A stretch of 60,000 nucleotides of DNA. Origin: Polytrichum commune (taxonomy: Eukaryota > Streptophyta > Polytrichopsida > Polytrichales > Polytrichaceae). This document shows, one piece after another, positions 48,953-60,000 of the stretch (position 1 is the first letter of the stretch; each line of letters begins with the position of its first letter). The notes under the pieces are model-generated. The model did not search any database. It was not told where the DNA came from and was given only the letters and a program-made list of their open reading frames with translations. The stretch is taken from contig OX485805.1 in the NCBI GenBank assembly GCA_950295325.1, positions 9,426,501 to 9,486,500 on the forward strand, given 5' to 3'. Made by a program: the position numbers and the translations under genes.

Positions 48953-50039
48953 TTTTGTGGCCCGTGGAGAATGAAGAATGGAGAATGGGAATTACCATTT
49001 TGCCCCCCGCATGTGATAAGAATTTGTGCTCTATTCACACGCTTGGATTTGAAGTCCGTTTTCTCATCCATCATGCATTTTTTGTAGTGTGGATTTTTTA
49101 CTAAAACTTTTATGGGAAGTTAGCTTCGTGCATGTGTGATCCGATTAAAAAGGGGATGATTTGTGAAAATTTTATGCATCATTTCATGTTGTAGTGTTCC
49201 ACCCAAAATTTTGAAGGTTTTAGTCTTAAAGTGCTCTTAAAAAAGTGAAGTACTAAAATTAAGCAATCAAAAAATCTCCAAAAATCACTAGACTTAGAAG
49301 TATTAATTTTCAACCCAACACAACAAATTTCATTATTAGATTGTCAATATCTTATTTGTAATCATATTACAAAAGATTGTGTAATTTTAAATTTTAAATT
49401 TAATACATAAATATTGGTGATAGCAATTGCAAATCTAACCGTATGGATAGAATCTAAAATGCATACTATACAATTTTTATTCATTCATCAAGTTGAACTT
49501 ATCCCTATTAGTTGCATTTTATAATGCATCTTTGAAAAACTGCCAAATCTGAAAAGGGTGAGAACGTTTAGGGGTTAAGGAAGGATGTTTGTTATGTTTT
49601 GTGTTGTTTTGTATGTAACGTTGAGATCTCTTGGATCATGCAATGAAGTGCTAATAATAATGTAGTGTAAAAGTGTAGTAAAATACACGTGTTTTTCAAA
49701 TAGGATTATCATCTATATTTAAACTTTTTCAAAAGTAAAAGTTCTGAAATGCATGTTTGATACTTCATAAAAATATATTATTTAAAATAGTAAAAGATTA
49801 ATGTAATAAATTGAATGCATATTTTAATAATATAAAAGAATAATTTCGTAAAGAAAAAGAATTATTTCTGAAAGTAAAAATATTAAATTTTACTTTATAA
49901 ATCAATTAGAGAAACACTGTATATATTCCCCTTCAATATGTATTTTGGATCATTGTACATCATCGTTGGTTTTATTTCAAATATATATAATATATTAGAT
50001 CCTTCATATTATTTGTCTTTGCCTTTTGCGGTTGTAAAT
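48953..50039. other. AT-rich, no gene
   Basis: Very AT-rich sequence leading into the PIF/Harbinger relic, with no open frame worth calling. It may include the 5' part of that element, but no inverted end was found. Confidence 0.6.
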
Positions 50040-50820
50040 ATGCCTCGTCGGAGTGAACAAACTAAGGCTATTGAAGAACTTGAAAATACTCTTGCAGTAC
50101 ATATAATGTTTAATTTTATGGGAATGATAGCTTTATGTACTGATTTGTCAAGCAGTGCTAGTAGTTCCTCTACTTTTGATAGTGGTGATGAGGGCCTCGA
50201 CAGTGTCTCTACACTTTACAACTACATCTTATTACAACGCTACTTTGCAGAGAGACATCATGAAATGGTAGATTAATTACGCATGGCTAATGATATACTT
50301 CGTATGAACCCTAATAGGTTTAGAACAAGATTCAGGATGTCACTCACAACATTCGACAAAATTTAGAATATGATCAAGGACCATAACATCTTCACTAATG
50401 TTAGCACTTCCGCTCAATTCGATCATAGGCTACAGTTCCTAATTGTTTTATTCAGGTTTGGAACCTACGGAAACGGTGCCTCCAGGGTAAATATTGCGGC
50501 ATCATTTTATATATCCACTGGCGTTCTATCAAAGTTCACAAAACGCGTTATGGTTGTTTTTTATCACTTGAAAAGAATGTTGTATGTTGGTCCAATGCAG
50601 CGAAAAAGAAAGCCATCAAACTCTCTCTTCAAAAATCCCATGGATTTCCCAACGTCATTGGCATGATGGATGGTATTCATGTTATACTTGCTGCAAAACC
50701 AAGCTATCAAGGAGAACAATATTTCAATAGAAAGAAACCGATACATCATTTCATGTATGATCGTCAACGACCACAATTATAGAATAACGCACCTATATGC
50801 AGGCTTCCTTGGCTCAGCTC
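50040..50820 (+). pseudogene. PIF/Harbinger transposase relic (HARBI1-like)
   Basis: It starts at ATG 50040. The N-terminal part contains RFRTRFRMSLTTFDKI (about 50319-50366), typical of plant Harbinger transposases, then FRFGTYGN and SKFTKRVM. The catalytic DDE_4-type start FPNVIGMMDGIHV (first Asp at 50669-50671) is followed by YFNRK and MIVNDHNYRITHLYAGFLGS. Lesions are an in-frame TAA (50274-50276), an in-frame TAG (50367-50369), a frame change near 50580-50600 and another near 50730. Sequence after about 50820 no longer matches, so the last catalytic region is lost. It is not functional. The Tourist-like miniature elements in this window belong to the same superfamily, although no shared end was shown. 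Confidence 0.85.
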
Positions 50821-52234
50821 AGCTCAGTTTGCCCCCTTCTACATCTCGTAGTTGCTTGGCAACTCCAACCGCTCAAACAGCTGCGCTTCCGTGCTTTCGG
50901 TCCACGTCTCGTACACTGTCTTTTGAGCTGCCTCTTATGATGCACTACCAACCTCAATAGGACGGGAGGTGGCAATGTCAGATGCTTGGGATGCCATCAC
51001 ATGACTTTGCGCTTGGTTACGTTGCTTCTTCTATTGTGTGCCTTGGGAGATTGGGATTGTATTCCCAGAGGTCCCAAGTAATTTTTAGAATTCATCTGCA
51101 CGACTGCAATGAACAATAATCTTACCCTCACAAACAATAATTTCAATCTCGAAAACAGTAATCCAATTTGCACCATTGAACCAGGAAAATCCATGCTACT
51201 TTCTATACACTGCTGATATTGTAACGTACAAAGGATAAGAGGTTAGAGTTGGTTACAATCAGGAAAATTAATGGTTCATCTGGCCTTGACCGCAGTGCAG
51301 CAAGAGGAGAATGTTATGGTGGTTCATGAATTGGTGGTGCTTCAAAGTGAGTTGAAAATTGTTGAGAATGAGCTTCTTGAGACCACTACGCACTTGAAGC
51401 AGGCGCAACAAGGTATAAAAAACATGTCAACTTATTTGGCAACAATTTTTAAGATGGATTTTACAATTCCAGGAGAGGAGATATTCATAAGTAGCTGAAG
51501 ATCATATTGGTTGTGGATTACTTTTTATTGATTATTACAAATTTATGCTTGAATTTTAAGTTTGTGGACTTCTTGAAAGTTCTGACCAGAAGTATGAAAG
51601 TTGTGGTATTACTTTGTGATGTATTTTGACTGTAATCATCCACTCACAAATGTTTCTAGCTCTGGAAATCGAGCGGCTGCAACACTACACATTATGGTCC
51701 CACCTGAATACTGTGAATCCCTCATTCAGGCCTGTTCAAAACAAATAGCTGCAATAGAAATCATGTCTGAAATTGGTAGTCTTGATCTTAATGCTCGAAT
51801 TTGAAGCAAGAGGTTAGGACTGAGGTTTTCCATGTTTTTCTGTGATGAGTCCACTTCAGTGTTTTTTCCATGTTTTTCTGTGACAATAGCACAAGTCCAC
51901 TCTCTTCTTGAGAGGGATTCTAAACCATGTAAAATTCTCGAGTCTATTCTCGACTACCCCTTGACCATGGCCTACGAAGATAAATCAACAAGAGGCTCGG
52001 CTCTCAAAAGATGTCTTTGTCCATTGCCAAGCTCAAATAATGTTTCCTAATTCTCCACATTTTGCACATGTCTATGACTCTTAATCAGAGTTCTTGTTAT
52101 CTCTTGCCAACAGTCAAAAAAATTTAACCCTTTAGCTCACTAATCCTCTATTTTGCTTAAAAATAACTAATTTTAGTGTTTAATTACTAAATCAAAGTTT
52201 ATAGAGAAGTTTTGAGCTAACTACTAACAAAATT
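50821..52234. other. No assigned gene; short coiled-coil open frame
   Basis: A 75-codon plus-strand frame at 51271-51498 contains HELVVLQSELKIVENELLE, which has coiled-coil character. A second stretch at about 51655-51804 reads well (HIMVPPEYCESLIQACSKQ). Both are too short and unconnected to call a gene; they could be relic exons. Confidence 0.35.
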
Positions 52235-52450
52235 TCAAAAAATTAAGGGTTTCAATCCAAAAAATTGGATGACAATGAACTTATGATATCTACGGATCTC
52301 CTTGAGGGCCACAATTCTAGGCCTATATTTGTGGGGCTCTTTCACACCTCTGGTGGTAAGGGCGGGCTTATGAGCTACCTTAATAGCCAACTGCTTGTGA
52401 GGGGCCTTGCCTCCGGTGGATTTGCGAGCAGTCTGCTTGGAACACGCCAT
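52235..52450 (-). pseudogene. Truncated, mutated histone H3 pseudogene
   Basis: From ATG 52450 the minus strand encodes [13 protein letters not shown], the H3 N-terminal tail, then diverged tail and alpha-N sequence ([18 protein letters not shown]). It departs from H3 after about residue 56 and stops at residue 71 of the usual 135. Substitutions in normally invariant tail positions include R2C, T3S, R17H, T22I, R26H and S28P. The histone-fold core is missing, so the product cannot be a working nucleosome component. The frame stays open upstream of the ATG. It appears intronless and may be a retrocopy or decayed gene copy; there is no poly-A evidence. Confidence 0.82.
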
Positions 52451-53009
52451 AGCTCCAACTAGGCAAGAGATTGAAAGCGCAACCAACAATGCATGAAAGC
52501 AGAAAGAAAGAGAAAGATTGATGAAGATGGGGAGAGCATGCAAGGGAGCAGCTACAAATGTTGACGTGTCTCTCTCGGGGGCCTTGCAAAGAGAGGGAGG
52601 GAAGAGAGGGTGGGAAGATGGTATTGTTTGAATGTTTGAAGTTGGAACCCAAGATCTCGCGCGAATGCGTGCCACGTGGACAACACCCTAGGTAATGTTT
52701 GACAAAACGAATGTGGTTCTGTGGGAATGGCGCTAAGGTAGATGGGTCTTAAATGGTTATTTTTCTCAACTAGCCCACTTCTCTTAGGATATGAAACGCA
52801 CAATTAGTATGAGAAGGTTTTGCTCTTATAATGCAATTAAAAACAAGACACACTTTGTGTTGGAGTATCCCCTATATAATCACATTACATATGAATTTCC
52901 ATCAACATTTGAGAATGAAGTTTTAGGTATCCTCAATCAATCAATCAATCAATCGTATCATCAAGTTGACATCAATCTCTATTAGGCTGCAGAGCTAAAT
53001 GAGCTGAAA
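52451..53009. other. Upstream flank of the H3 pseudogene, no other gene
   Basis: It contains a GAGAGGGAGGGAAG-type purine tract and a CCACGTGG G-box-like site at 52672-52679. Downstream is an AATC tandem run near 52932-52956. No coding sequence is recognised. Confidence 0.45.
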
Positions 53010-53946
53010 TTGCCGAAATCTTGGTGCAATGAAGCTCTGGTGACACAAAACATGAGGTTAGGAATCCTTGTGGTGCCAAAGTGTGTTAATGGTATGGCAC
53101 TTTCCTTGCGTGTGGCCAATGTGAACAGCGTCGTTGAAAACCTTTGCTGCAACAGTGCGAAGTATTTATGCTACTTCTTGCCACACATCATGTTGTCGGT
53201 TCGACATCATGAGGTTCAGGAGCATCAGGTTAAGTAGATGGGGCTGGGGCTAGGTTCACCAAATGCTACCTACGACATAACCAGTCACCAGTGTCGCAAC
53301 TACAGGGGTAACGGGATCTTTGAACCTTTCCAACATGGCAGCAAGGTCAGGAGGAAGCGCAACGTGAACCTCTGGAATGAAATTGACTGCCATGGATGGG
53401 AAGCACCGGCAAATGAAAGGGAGGTATAATGCTGGATTCCTCGCATGGTCGTTGCAGGGTCTCGGGGGAGTGCCTTTCGACTTCCTTAACCCTTCCTACC
53501 CTGGCAAATACAGTTTGAACATGTTCAAGAACAAACCCACCATTGCACAACTAGGGTTCCTTTTCAATGATGATGGCAATGTGACTTTCACAGATGGAGA
53601 TTATGGTATAAGCCTATTACATGGCGGTTGTCTTCAGAGCTTGATGGTAAGATGGTCAATCTTCGATGATGTGTACTTGACCACCTTGTGGCGATGCACT
53701 AGCAAAGGGACGCACTCTGAAGTTCACATTTGGAGGTTACTTGCACCACCAAGTTTGTTCGCAGAAGAAGACACCTCCTCTGATAGATGTCAAGCTTGTG
53801 AAGTAGCATCTCCTTGGCTTCTCCAGATTAAGGTATCATCGACAATGAAAGATTTGTGGAGCCGGGATGACTACTTCCGAAACTCCCTCTATGAGATATA
53901 CTTACAAAGGGTGCTCATATGTAGAAGACTCATCGTTGCTTGTTGA
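53010..53946 (+). other. Unassigned open frames, possible decayed gene
   Basis: A GC-richer patch with long plus-strand frames. 53010-53237 and 53238-53429 are one frame split by a single TAG (53235-53237), and 53377-53946 (189 codons) is a second frame overlapping its end. Segments such as LGILVVPKCVNGMALSLRV, RKRNVNLWNEIDCHG and FLFNDDGNVTFTDGDYG look protein-like, but I recognise no family. The arrangement suggests a pseudogene with a nonsense change and a frameshift, or exons of a spliced gene. Confidence 0.35.
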
Positions 53947-55791
53947 GATCTCATTGTTATTCTCCTTATAAAATTGAAGTGCTTTGGAAAAATAGATCGG
54001 AATTTGTACTCACAGTTCTCGGATACAGCTCAAGAACAATATACTAAATTTTGGTCAACTTACACCTCAGTTTTTGTTTAGGTCTGAGCTAAAATGTTGC
54101 GAAATTTCACTATCCCCGTCCAACTTCTACATATCAATGCCACCTATAGAATTCTCATCTTGGGTAAGAAAGAGAATAGGGGGTCAATGTCTTGCTTGAC
54201 CACCAAAGGACACACACTGAATTTCACAATTGGAGTTACTTGCATCAACAAGCTTGTTCGGTGCCTCCTCCGACACAAATCAAGTTAGTGTAGTAGCAGT
54301 AACAGAAAGCAACAGAAGGATGTAGGTAGGTGTTCAATGGTAGTTGAATGTAGTGACTATGGCATTTTCATTTCATGTTTGAGATGTGGATTTGCCTATT
54401 GCATGTTCCAGATCATTTTTCCAGAATTTGAGGAATGGAATTTGACATTGGTTATGTTACCTCTATGTGTACCAAGTGTGTACTATTTGAATACTCTTGA
54501 ATACTTCTACTGTGATTTTTATTTTTTATTTTTTATTTTTTCCTCCCCTCAATGTTTGGTTGTGAGTCGTGACTCAGTGAATTCTGATATTTGGAGCAAG
54601 GGGAAAGTTGCACTATTTGGAATGTGCACAATGTTTGAAAAGTGTGTTCGCCTCACATTTTTGTGCACAATTCACTGAGAGATCATATAAGTATTGCAGT
54701 ATTTGTCAACATTGTGTTGTTTCTTTTCTTTTCTTTTCTTTTTTCTCTGTGCGATTGTGAACATGAAATGTTAACTGTGTGAGCATGATACCATATTTTA
54801 TGACTAATTACTTGTGGACAATTGTTTTGGGGTCTAAGTGTCAGCTCATTCGATGACGCTTGCGACATGCAACACTTGTAAGTTTTCTCACAAAAGACAC
54901 AAAATGTTCAAAGATGGCACGTCCCTCGGCACTGGTCCCCAGGCATTGTTATATTACGCACAAATTTACAAGTGGCATCTCATATTGTATGTCAATAATA
55001 CATGAAATATTGCAAGGACATGGTCACGTGAAAAACAAAAGAAAAGTAAAAAGAAACACCAAAGTCTTTTACCCTAACATGCAATGTCTGTTCATCACAT
55101 CCCTCTCATGTCTAGGTGAGCATGAGAATGTATAGCCACCTGATCCTAGTAGTGTTAGCAGTGATGCTCTTTCACTCGATGGCTTTGAAATCTATGACTA
55201 TGAATTGAAATCTTTGAAAATCTATTATGTATTCTAGTACATCATAAGACCATCTAGGGAAAGAACACTAGTGTTGAGGCCACATGATCCTTGGAGTGCG
55301 TGAAAGAAGGAAGAACCAAATTCTAGTGATACAAGTCAAGAAAGCTCAACGCCTTTGGCAAGTACTCAGATATTATAAGCTTTACGATCGAAGATGACGA
55401 TTCGTCAATAGCAAAGCTCCGGGCCTCCGAACTCTTCGCTTTCTCAACACCCTTACCGTTAATCACCTGGGTCAACTGCGTTACTTGTAGTTTGATCAAG
55501 GTGACACATGCATCTCCTCGTATCTATGTCTTTCTTCCTATTTTTTTATTGAGTCTAGAACTTCCAATAGTGTACAGCCCTACACATGAAATCTGTTCAC
55601 GTACTACTTGCGATTTGTTTCTTGGATTATGAATCCGGCAGGTGCTTCCAAATTCCACCGGCCTTCGCCACAATTAACTTCATCTGCCAGCATCTTCAGA
55701 AGCATCAGTTGGCAACCCTAGCGAGGAAAAATTCATGTTAAAAATTGCTCCTTATGTCTACATCGGCGACTGTTTTTGGGTGGCCCTTTAA
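53947..55791. other. No recognised gene
   Basis: AT-rich, with TTTTTA repeats near 54518-54540 and TTTTC repeats near 54720-54745. Only short motif-free open frames are present. Confidence 0.6.
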
Positions 55792-56291
55792 GGGCCACTT
55801 CACACACGAGACTGAGAGCCCATGACCATTACACTTCAAGCACTCTCATTGGTGGAAAAGGCAGAGCCGGCCCAAGTTCGCTTCACACTACGCTTGAGGG
55901 ACCATGTGGAGTATGTGAATGCACGATGGATGTAAAGTCTACGTGGATTTCTAGATGGCATCGAATGGATCGTGTGTCATGGTCACTTGGACTATTTTCA
56001 AAAACCATCTCTTGGAGGTAGGCCTGACACAAAACCAGGAGACCCTGGCACTCCGAACGCTCACAACCGTTGATTTATTCTATTTTATCATGTGTGAGGA
56101 CCTGCATGAATAGAAATTCATTGAAATAGCATTTGGTTGAGGGCCCGGTCACATATGAGTACACACTACACTTGAGGGTCCGTGACCACACTACATGATT
56201 TTGGAGGTGTCTTGGGACGGCCTCTGGACACTTTCTTTTGGGCTCTCACAATTTCATGGTCACGGCTCATGGCTCGTGTGTGAAGTGGCCC
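55792..56291 (+). mobile_element. Tourist-like (PIF/Harbinger type) miniature element, copy 2
   Basis: 500 bp with inverted ends GGGCCACTTCACACACGAG and flanking TAA (55789-55791 and 56292-56294). It is the inverted partner of 27446-27946, with most blocks conserved (for example CAACCGTTGATTTATTCTAT). The interior is non-coding. Confidence 0.9.
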
Positions 56292-56735
56292 TAAGACTAC
56301 ACTTGCCACTAACATTTTGAGATGGCACCAAATGTAGGTGAAAAAGGGACAAGTATGGGAGCCGTTTTTTTACGTAACATTCGTTATGATAAGCCTGGAT
56401 TTCTATAGAAATCAAACCAAATTAGTAATTGCATCCAAACACATGTTCTACGATTACACATGTAACAGTGTATGTTTATTCATTTTCTTGCAGGAGCCAG
56501 AGTGGCAATCAAGGTCATTGGAATAATCCCAATATATAAAGACACTTGACTGTAAATGTGGCATTCATCTGTAATTTACTAATAACATTGATCGATGCTA
56601 TTTTTTTCCTTTTAAAATTATTTTTTGGATAAAATTGGCGGAATTTTTTCTTAAAAATTCGACAAAGTACTCCATTTTCTGAGTTTGGTAGATATTTTGG
56701 GAATTTCAGCAAAAGCATTTTCATTGATATGTGGA

Positions 56736-57794
56736 CACCGTTTGTGGTATGTAGTGTCACGTACACTATTTGTGAAGGGCCTAAACTACATGCCTAGAGT
56801 TTTCAGAGTGTCACATCCACTAATTGTCGGTGTGATACTATTCGTTATCATATGTAATTTTTTTGAGTGGAAAACATTTACATTTTGATATCTAGGATAG
56901 CACATTGGGATACTTGAAATGATAGTTTGATGTTTTAGTATCCAGGGAAAGATGATACTAAGCCTACTATTGGCAAATATCATATGTTTACATTGCAATA
57001 TGCAAGAGGAAGATATTCTTTAGCGTACTAGTGTGAAGTGTCATTTGTGTGCACCTTAGTCAACTTGTAGATCATTGTGTAACATAGGCATACACATTCA
57101 TAACATCATTGAACATATTCATGCCAAGAACGCCAAGTGTCATGAGGTGACACTAACGGTGAAGTTGATGATCATTGGTGTAATGTAGCATACACCTCAA
57201 AATAGGGTAAGTGACACTATTATGCATGTGACACTTAGGGGCAGTTTACACTATGGACCATGAAGTCGTCCCACGGCCGTCTAAGCGATGTGATTGGACG
57301 TTGAAGTCGTCCCGGGATGACTTGGGTTTACACCAAGGAAAAAATGGCAGAGTGACCACGGAAGTTGAGGTCCACAAAATATATATTTTTAAGCCTACTC
57401 TATCCACTGCCATGGTCCAACGGGTTTTCCGTTGGGACAAGCAAAAGAGGTGGTCCGGGAAAAATAGCAAGGGCCCATGTCATAAAAATGCCGTTTTAAT
57501 GATTTTTTTAATGATTTTTTTTCCCGACTTAATTAAACTTGACTTTTTCGAAAAACTTCCTTTTTTATTATTAAAAAAATTAGCACCTCCACTTTTTGGT
57601 GCATGGTCATTCTTCATGGTCCACATTTGGTTTACACCTAGTGAAGGGCCCATGAACCATGAAAAATAATATTTTAGTAACTCGGACCATGGAAGTCGTC
57701 CCATGAAGTCGTCCCACGCAAAATAGGCCTCTTACGTGGGACGACTTCATGGTCCATAGTGTAAACCGCCCCTTAATACCATAAACGGTGGAGT
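56736..57794 (-). mobile_element. Family B terminal-inverted-repeat element, copy 2, with a nested insert
   Basis: The ends carry ACCGTTTGTGGTATGTAGTG on the left and AATACCATAAACGGTGGAG on the right. Internally it is the inverse of 10817-11310. The native element is about 520 bp; 535 bp of Tourist-like sequence plus its 3-bp duplication sit just inside its right end (57238-57772). It lacks the 93-bp insert found in copy 1. Confidence 0.75.
57238..57772 (+). mobile_element. Young Tourist-like miniature element nested in family B
   Basis: The ends begin GGGGCAGTTTACACTATGG and GGGGCGGTTTACACTATGG (the second read on the minus strand). The inverted repeats are about 38 bp with one mismatch. 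TTA flanks both sides (57235-57237 and 57773-57775), and removing the insert with one TTA restores the family B end. The near-identity of the ends suggests recent insertion. The inner sequence contains further GAAGTCGTCCC copies. Family B terminus plus a 3-bp TTA duplication fit PIF/Harbinger. Confidence 0.9.
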
Positions 57795-57799
57795 GCCAC

Positions 57800-58473
57800 A
57801 CAAGCTACACGAAGAACAAATACCTAAAAAACAAAAACAAAAATAAGAAGGCAGAAAAATGACCGGTCTGCATATATTCAATAAACAGCATAGTCTTCTA
57901 TGCTTATTACTCTTCTTCCATTTAAGATCGCAATAGTGCATCACCGAAAGACTGTCCGATTTTTGACTTGGGCTAGGTGCTGGTTGCAAATTTTGATGTC
58001 AAACTTAAAACTGAAATCGTAATACACACTGTAGCCTAATGCCATTTTAACCTGTCATGATATTAGTGAAGGCAACTTGCAACATTTATCTTTGACCCTC
58101 TTTCTATTGTGTAGGACAACGTCAGCCTTAAAGTTCACCCTCTGTGAAGGATTTCTCCGATTCAATGCCTGCACTTTCCCTTTCAACATTGACTTATGGT
58201 AATGAAGATTTTTGAAATGATCCTTCCAGTCTGTGCAATGATCTGCAAGAAACATTTCAGTGGTGAGTTTCACATCAAAATCTTGCACCCATCAACTAGT
58301 CCAAGTCGAAAATTGGACAGTCTTTCGGTGATGCACTATTGCGATCTTTAATGGAAGAAGAGTAATGAGAATACGAGACTATGCTGTCTATTGAATACAT
58401 GCAGACCGGTTATTTTTCTGCCTTCTTATTTTTTCTTTTTTCTTTTTAGGTATTTGTTTTTCGTGTAGCTTGT
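57800..58473. repeat. Long inverted repeat, potential hairpin
   Basis: The arms 57800-57971 and 58301-58473 are inverted copies of about 172 bp with scattered mismatches (ACAAGCTACACGAAGAAC at one end, CAGACCGGT blocks, and GGACAGTC/GACTGTCC near the loop side). Weaker pairing continues inward to about 58018 and 58254, leaving a loop of about 235 bp. It abuts the family B element at 57794. It could be a fold-back transposon or a source of hairpin RNA. A 77-codon minus-strand frame at 58055-58288 spans the loop and part of the weaker inner pairing and has no known motif. Confidence 0.85.
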
Positions 58474-58603
58474 GCCGGCACATACTTCAACATGTGTGAA
58501 TCAAGATATAACTTCAAACAGATTAAGACACAGTGGAAGGCTATAAGTACCGTTGTGAGCGGTAGTAAAGGCATTGATTACCCTCCGATTAAACTGGCCC
58601 AAC

Positions 58604-58830
58604 CAATGATCGGGGAGAACCGGCAGTTAGTTACAAATGAACTGGTTGAGTTTGAGAAATAACCGGATGAAGTTCAAGATTGCAGGAAAATTATCAATCA
58701 TTCTAGAGGAATTTATAGAATATACCCCAATTTAATAAAGGAGAACCAGAGGATGTCAACATGTAACCAGTTGGACTTTGCAAACACTAGGATCTCAACC
58801 GATTATGCCCAAAATCCTCCCCGACCACTG
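58604..58830 (+). mobile_element. hAT-like miniature element, second copy
   Basis: 227 bp beginning CAATGATCGGGGAG and ending CTCCCCGACCACTG. It is related throughout to 42125-42465 (for example TTAGTTACAAATGAACTGG and GAGGAATTTATAGAATATA) but lacks the nested 93-bp element. The flanking direct repeats are GGCCCAAC (58596-58603) and GGCCCCAAC (58831-58839), matching apart from one base. Confidence 0.8.
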
Positions 58831-60000
58831 GGCCCCAACACTAAAAGAAGAAAATTAGATGAACTATATCACACATTACCGGTGGACTTCGATCAAGGGA
58901 GCTCTCGCCCACTCACTACATGCATTGGCACATCAATATTGATGGTGTGGGCCATGGGGAGTCGTCACTTTTGACCAAGGGTGGGAAAAACCCAACTTTT
59001 TTTAGCTGGTGCATTGGGTTTTTGTTTTAATGCAAAAAACTTGATTTCTGAGAATTCTAGTTGCCGTCATATGTATTCAAGCTGGCAGTTATCATCAAGG
59101 GTGGGAAAAACCCAACATTTTCCGTCCGATGCATTGGAATTTTGGGTTTTAATGCAAAAAAAACCCAAAAAAAACCGAATAACAATGGATTTTGTTGGAC
59201 CTCAAATGATTGGATTTTTCTTTTTTTAACTATGAGAAACCCAACTATAAAAATCCGCATGGTGTCAACCCTGCTTTTGACGAGTGAAGAAAAGACCCCT
59301 ACCACACCCCCTTGGAGGTTGTTGTGAAATCATAATAATTGTTCACTTGCGACACACATATACTTGTTGAATTGGTGAGCCTTTACAGTTTTATATGCTT
59401 GCGCGTGCACACACACATTCACTACACTGAATATACTATTCAATGAGTGTGGGAAATTAGTGAGGGTGATACTAAATTCCTTTAAGCTATGAAATCAATG
59501 TCACCAAAAGATTTAGGAAGCATTGTTCATCCCAACACTTGACACTATTCATTGAAAGTACTAACACTTGGCATGAATGTATAAGCACTTGGCACCATTA
59601 ATCAAAGTACCGGCAATTGGCACTATTCACTGACAAGTATGTGGCACACACTAATCACGAGCACACACAAATTTTCTTGAAATCTGCAGTTATGAGCATG
59701 TATTCCTAAATTCAGCGTCACTCGGGAAAAATGTCAGCCCTCGATAATTTTGAGATTTGGCTAGATTGTGTGTGTGACTTGAAATAATACCACCCTCACT
59801 AATTGATATATTTAGTGTAGTAGAAAGATGGGGTTTGCAAAACACCCACATTTTGACAGCCACACGGTCAGTTGTTTGGAACGATTGGGATAATTTGAAG
59901 CAGATATGCAATCGACTATCTATAGATTTGAAGCCAATTGCGGAGGATATCTCTATTATCCCAAACTTTAATTGCTGGAAACCTAAATCAAAAGACACCG
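58831..60000. other. Tandem repeat and AT-rich remainder
   Basis: CAAGGGTGGGAAAAACCCAA recurs at 58976 and 59096, followed each time by a TGCATTGG...TTTTAATGCAAAAAA block: two units of about 120 bp. After 59300 the sequence is AT-rich with GGCAC-type scattered repeats and no gene. Confidence 0.55.

Noticed and set aside
1-60000. CRISPR arrays, operons or prokaryotic genes
   Set aside because: No regularly spaced short repeats with unique spacers, and all clear genes are eukaryotic with introns or plant-type.

Overview
The window is nuclear DNA from a land plant. Protein-coding genes have GT-AG introns, the alpha-COP and phi-class glutathione transferase proteins look plant-like, and long AT-rich stretches are full of decayed transposons. 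One intact gene encodes a sperm-tail PG-rich (STPGR) repeat protein, a family tied to ciliary/flagellar microtubules. That points to a plant with swimming sperm (bryophyte, lycophyte, fern or similar) rather than a flowering plant. The species cannot be fixed from sequence alone.

Layout. 1-9.6 kb: tandem and inverted repeats plus a pogo/CENP-B-like transposase pseudogene (4.5-7.0 kb) with three visible lesions. 9.6-11.3 kb: small terminal-inverted-repeat elements, one nested inside another. 11.3-14.2 kb: a GC-richer stretch with coding-like segments, including a histidine-rich predicted secreted protein (minus strand), an overlapping coiled-coil ORF (plus strand) and repeated exon/donor-like units. 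14.3-15.5 kb: single-exon STPGR gene (+). 16.5-23.4 kb: complete nine-exon coatomer alpha gene (-), convergent with the STPGR gene. 30.2-33.5 and 41.6-44.5 kb: a 3 kb segmental duplication, each copy carrying an intact three-exon phi GST. 35.0-36.2 kb: a decayed Ty3-type retrotransposon gag/protease (-). 50.0-50.8 kb: a PIF/Harbinger transposase relic. 52.2-52.45 kb: a truncated histone H3 pseudogene. 55.8-58.9 kb: a stack of adjacent and nested miniature elements and a long hairpin.

The functional genes are few and unrelated in role: COPI vesicle coat, glutathione conjugation, axoneme-type structure, and perhaps a secreted His-rich protein. The rest is mostly a record of DNA-transposon activity. 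Several insertions can be read precisely, with target-site duplications and, in some cases, an empty paralogous site. I did not find a convincing undescribed multi-gene system. The best candidates for a second look are the GST pair (active-site divergence and a promoter insertion), the 30-bp exon copy inside coatomer intron 1, the 11.3-14.2 kb coding-like region, and the nested element/hairpin cluster at 56.7-58.5 kb.
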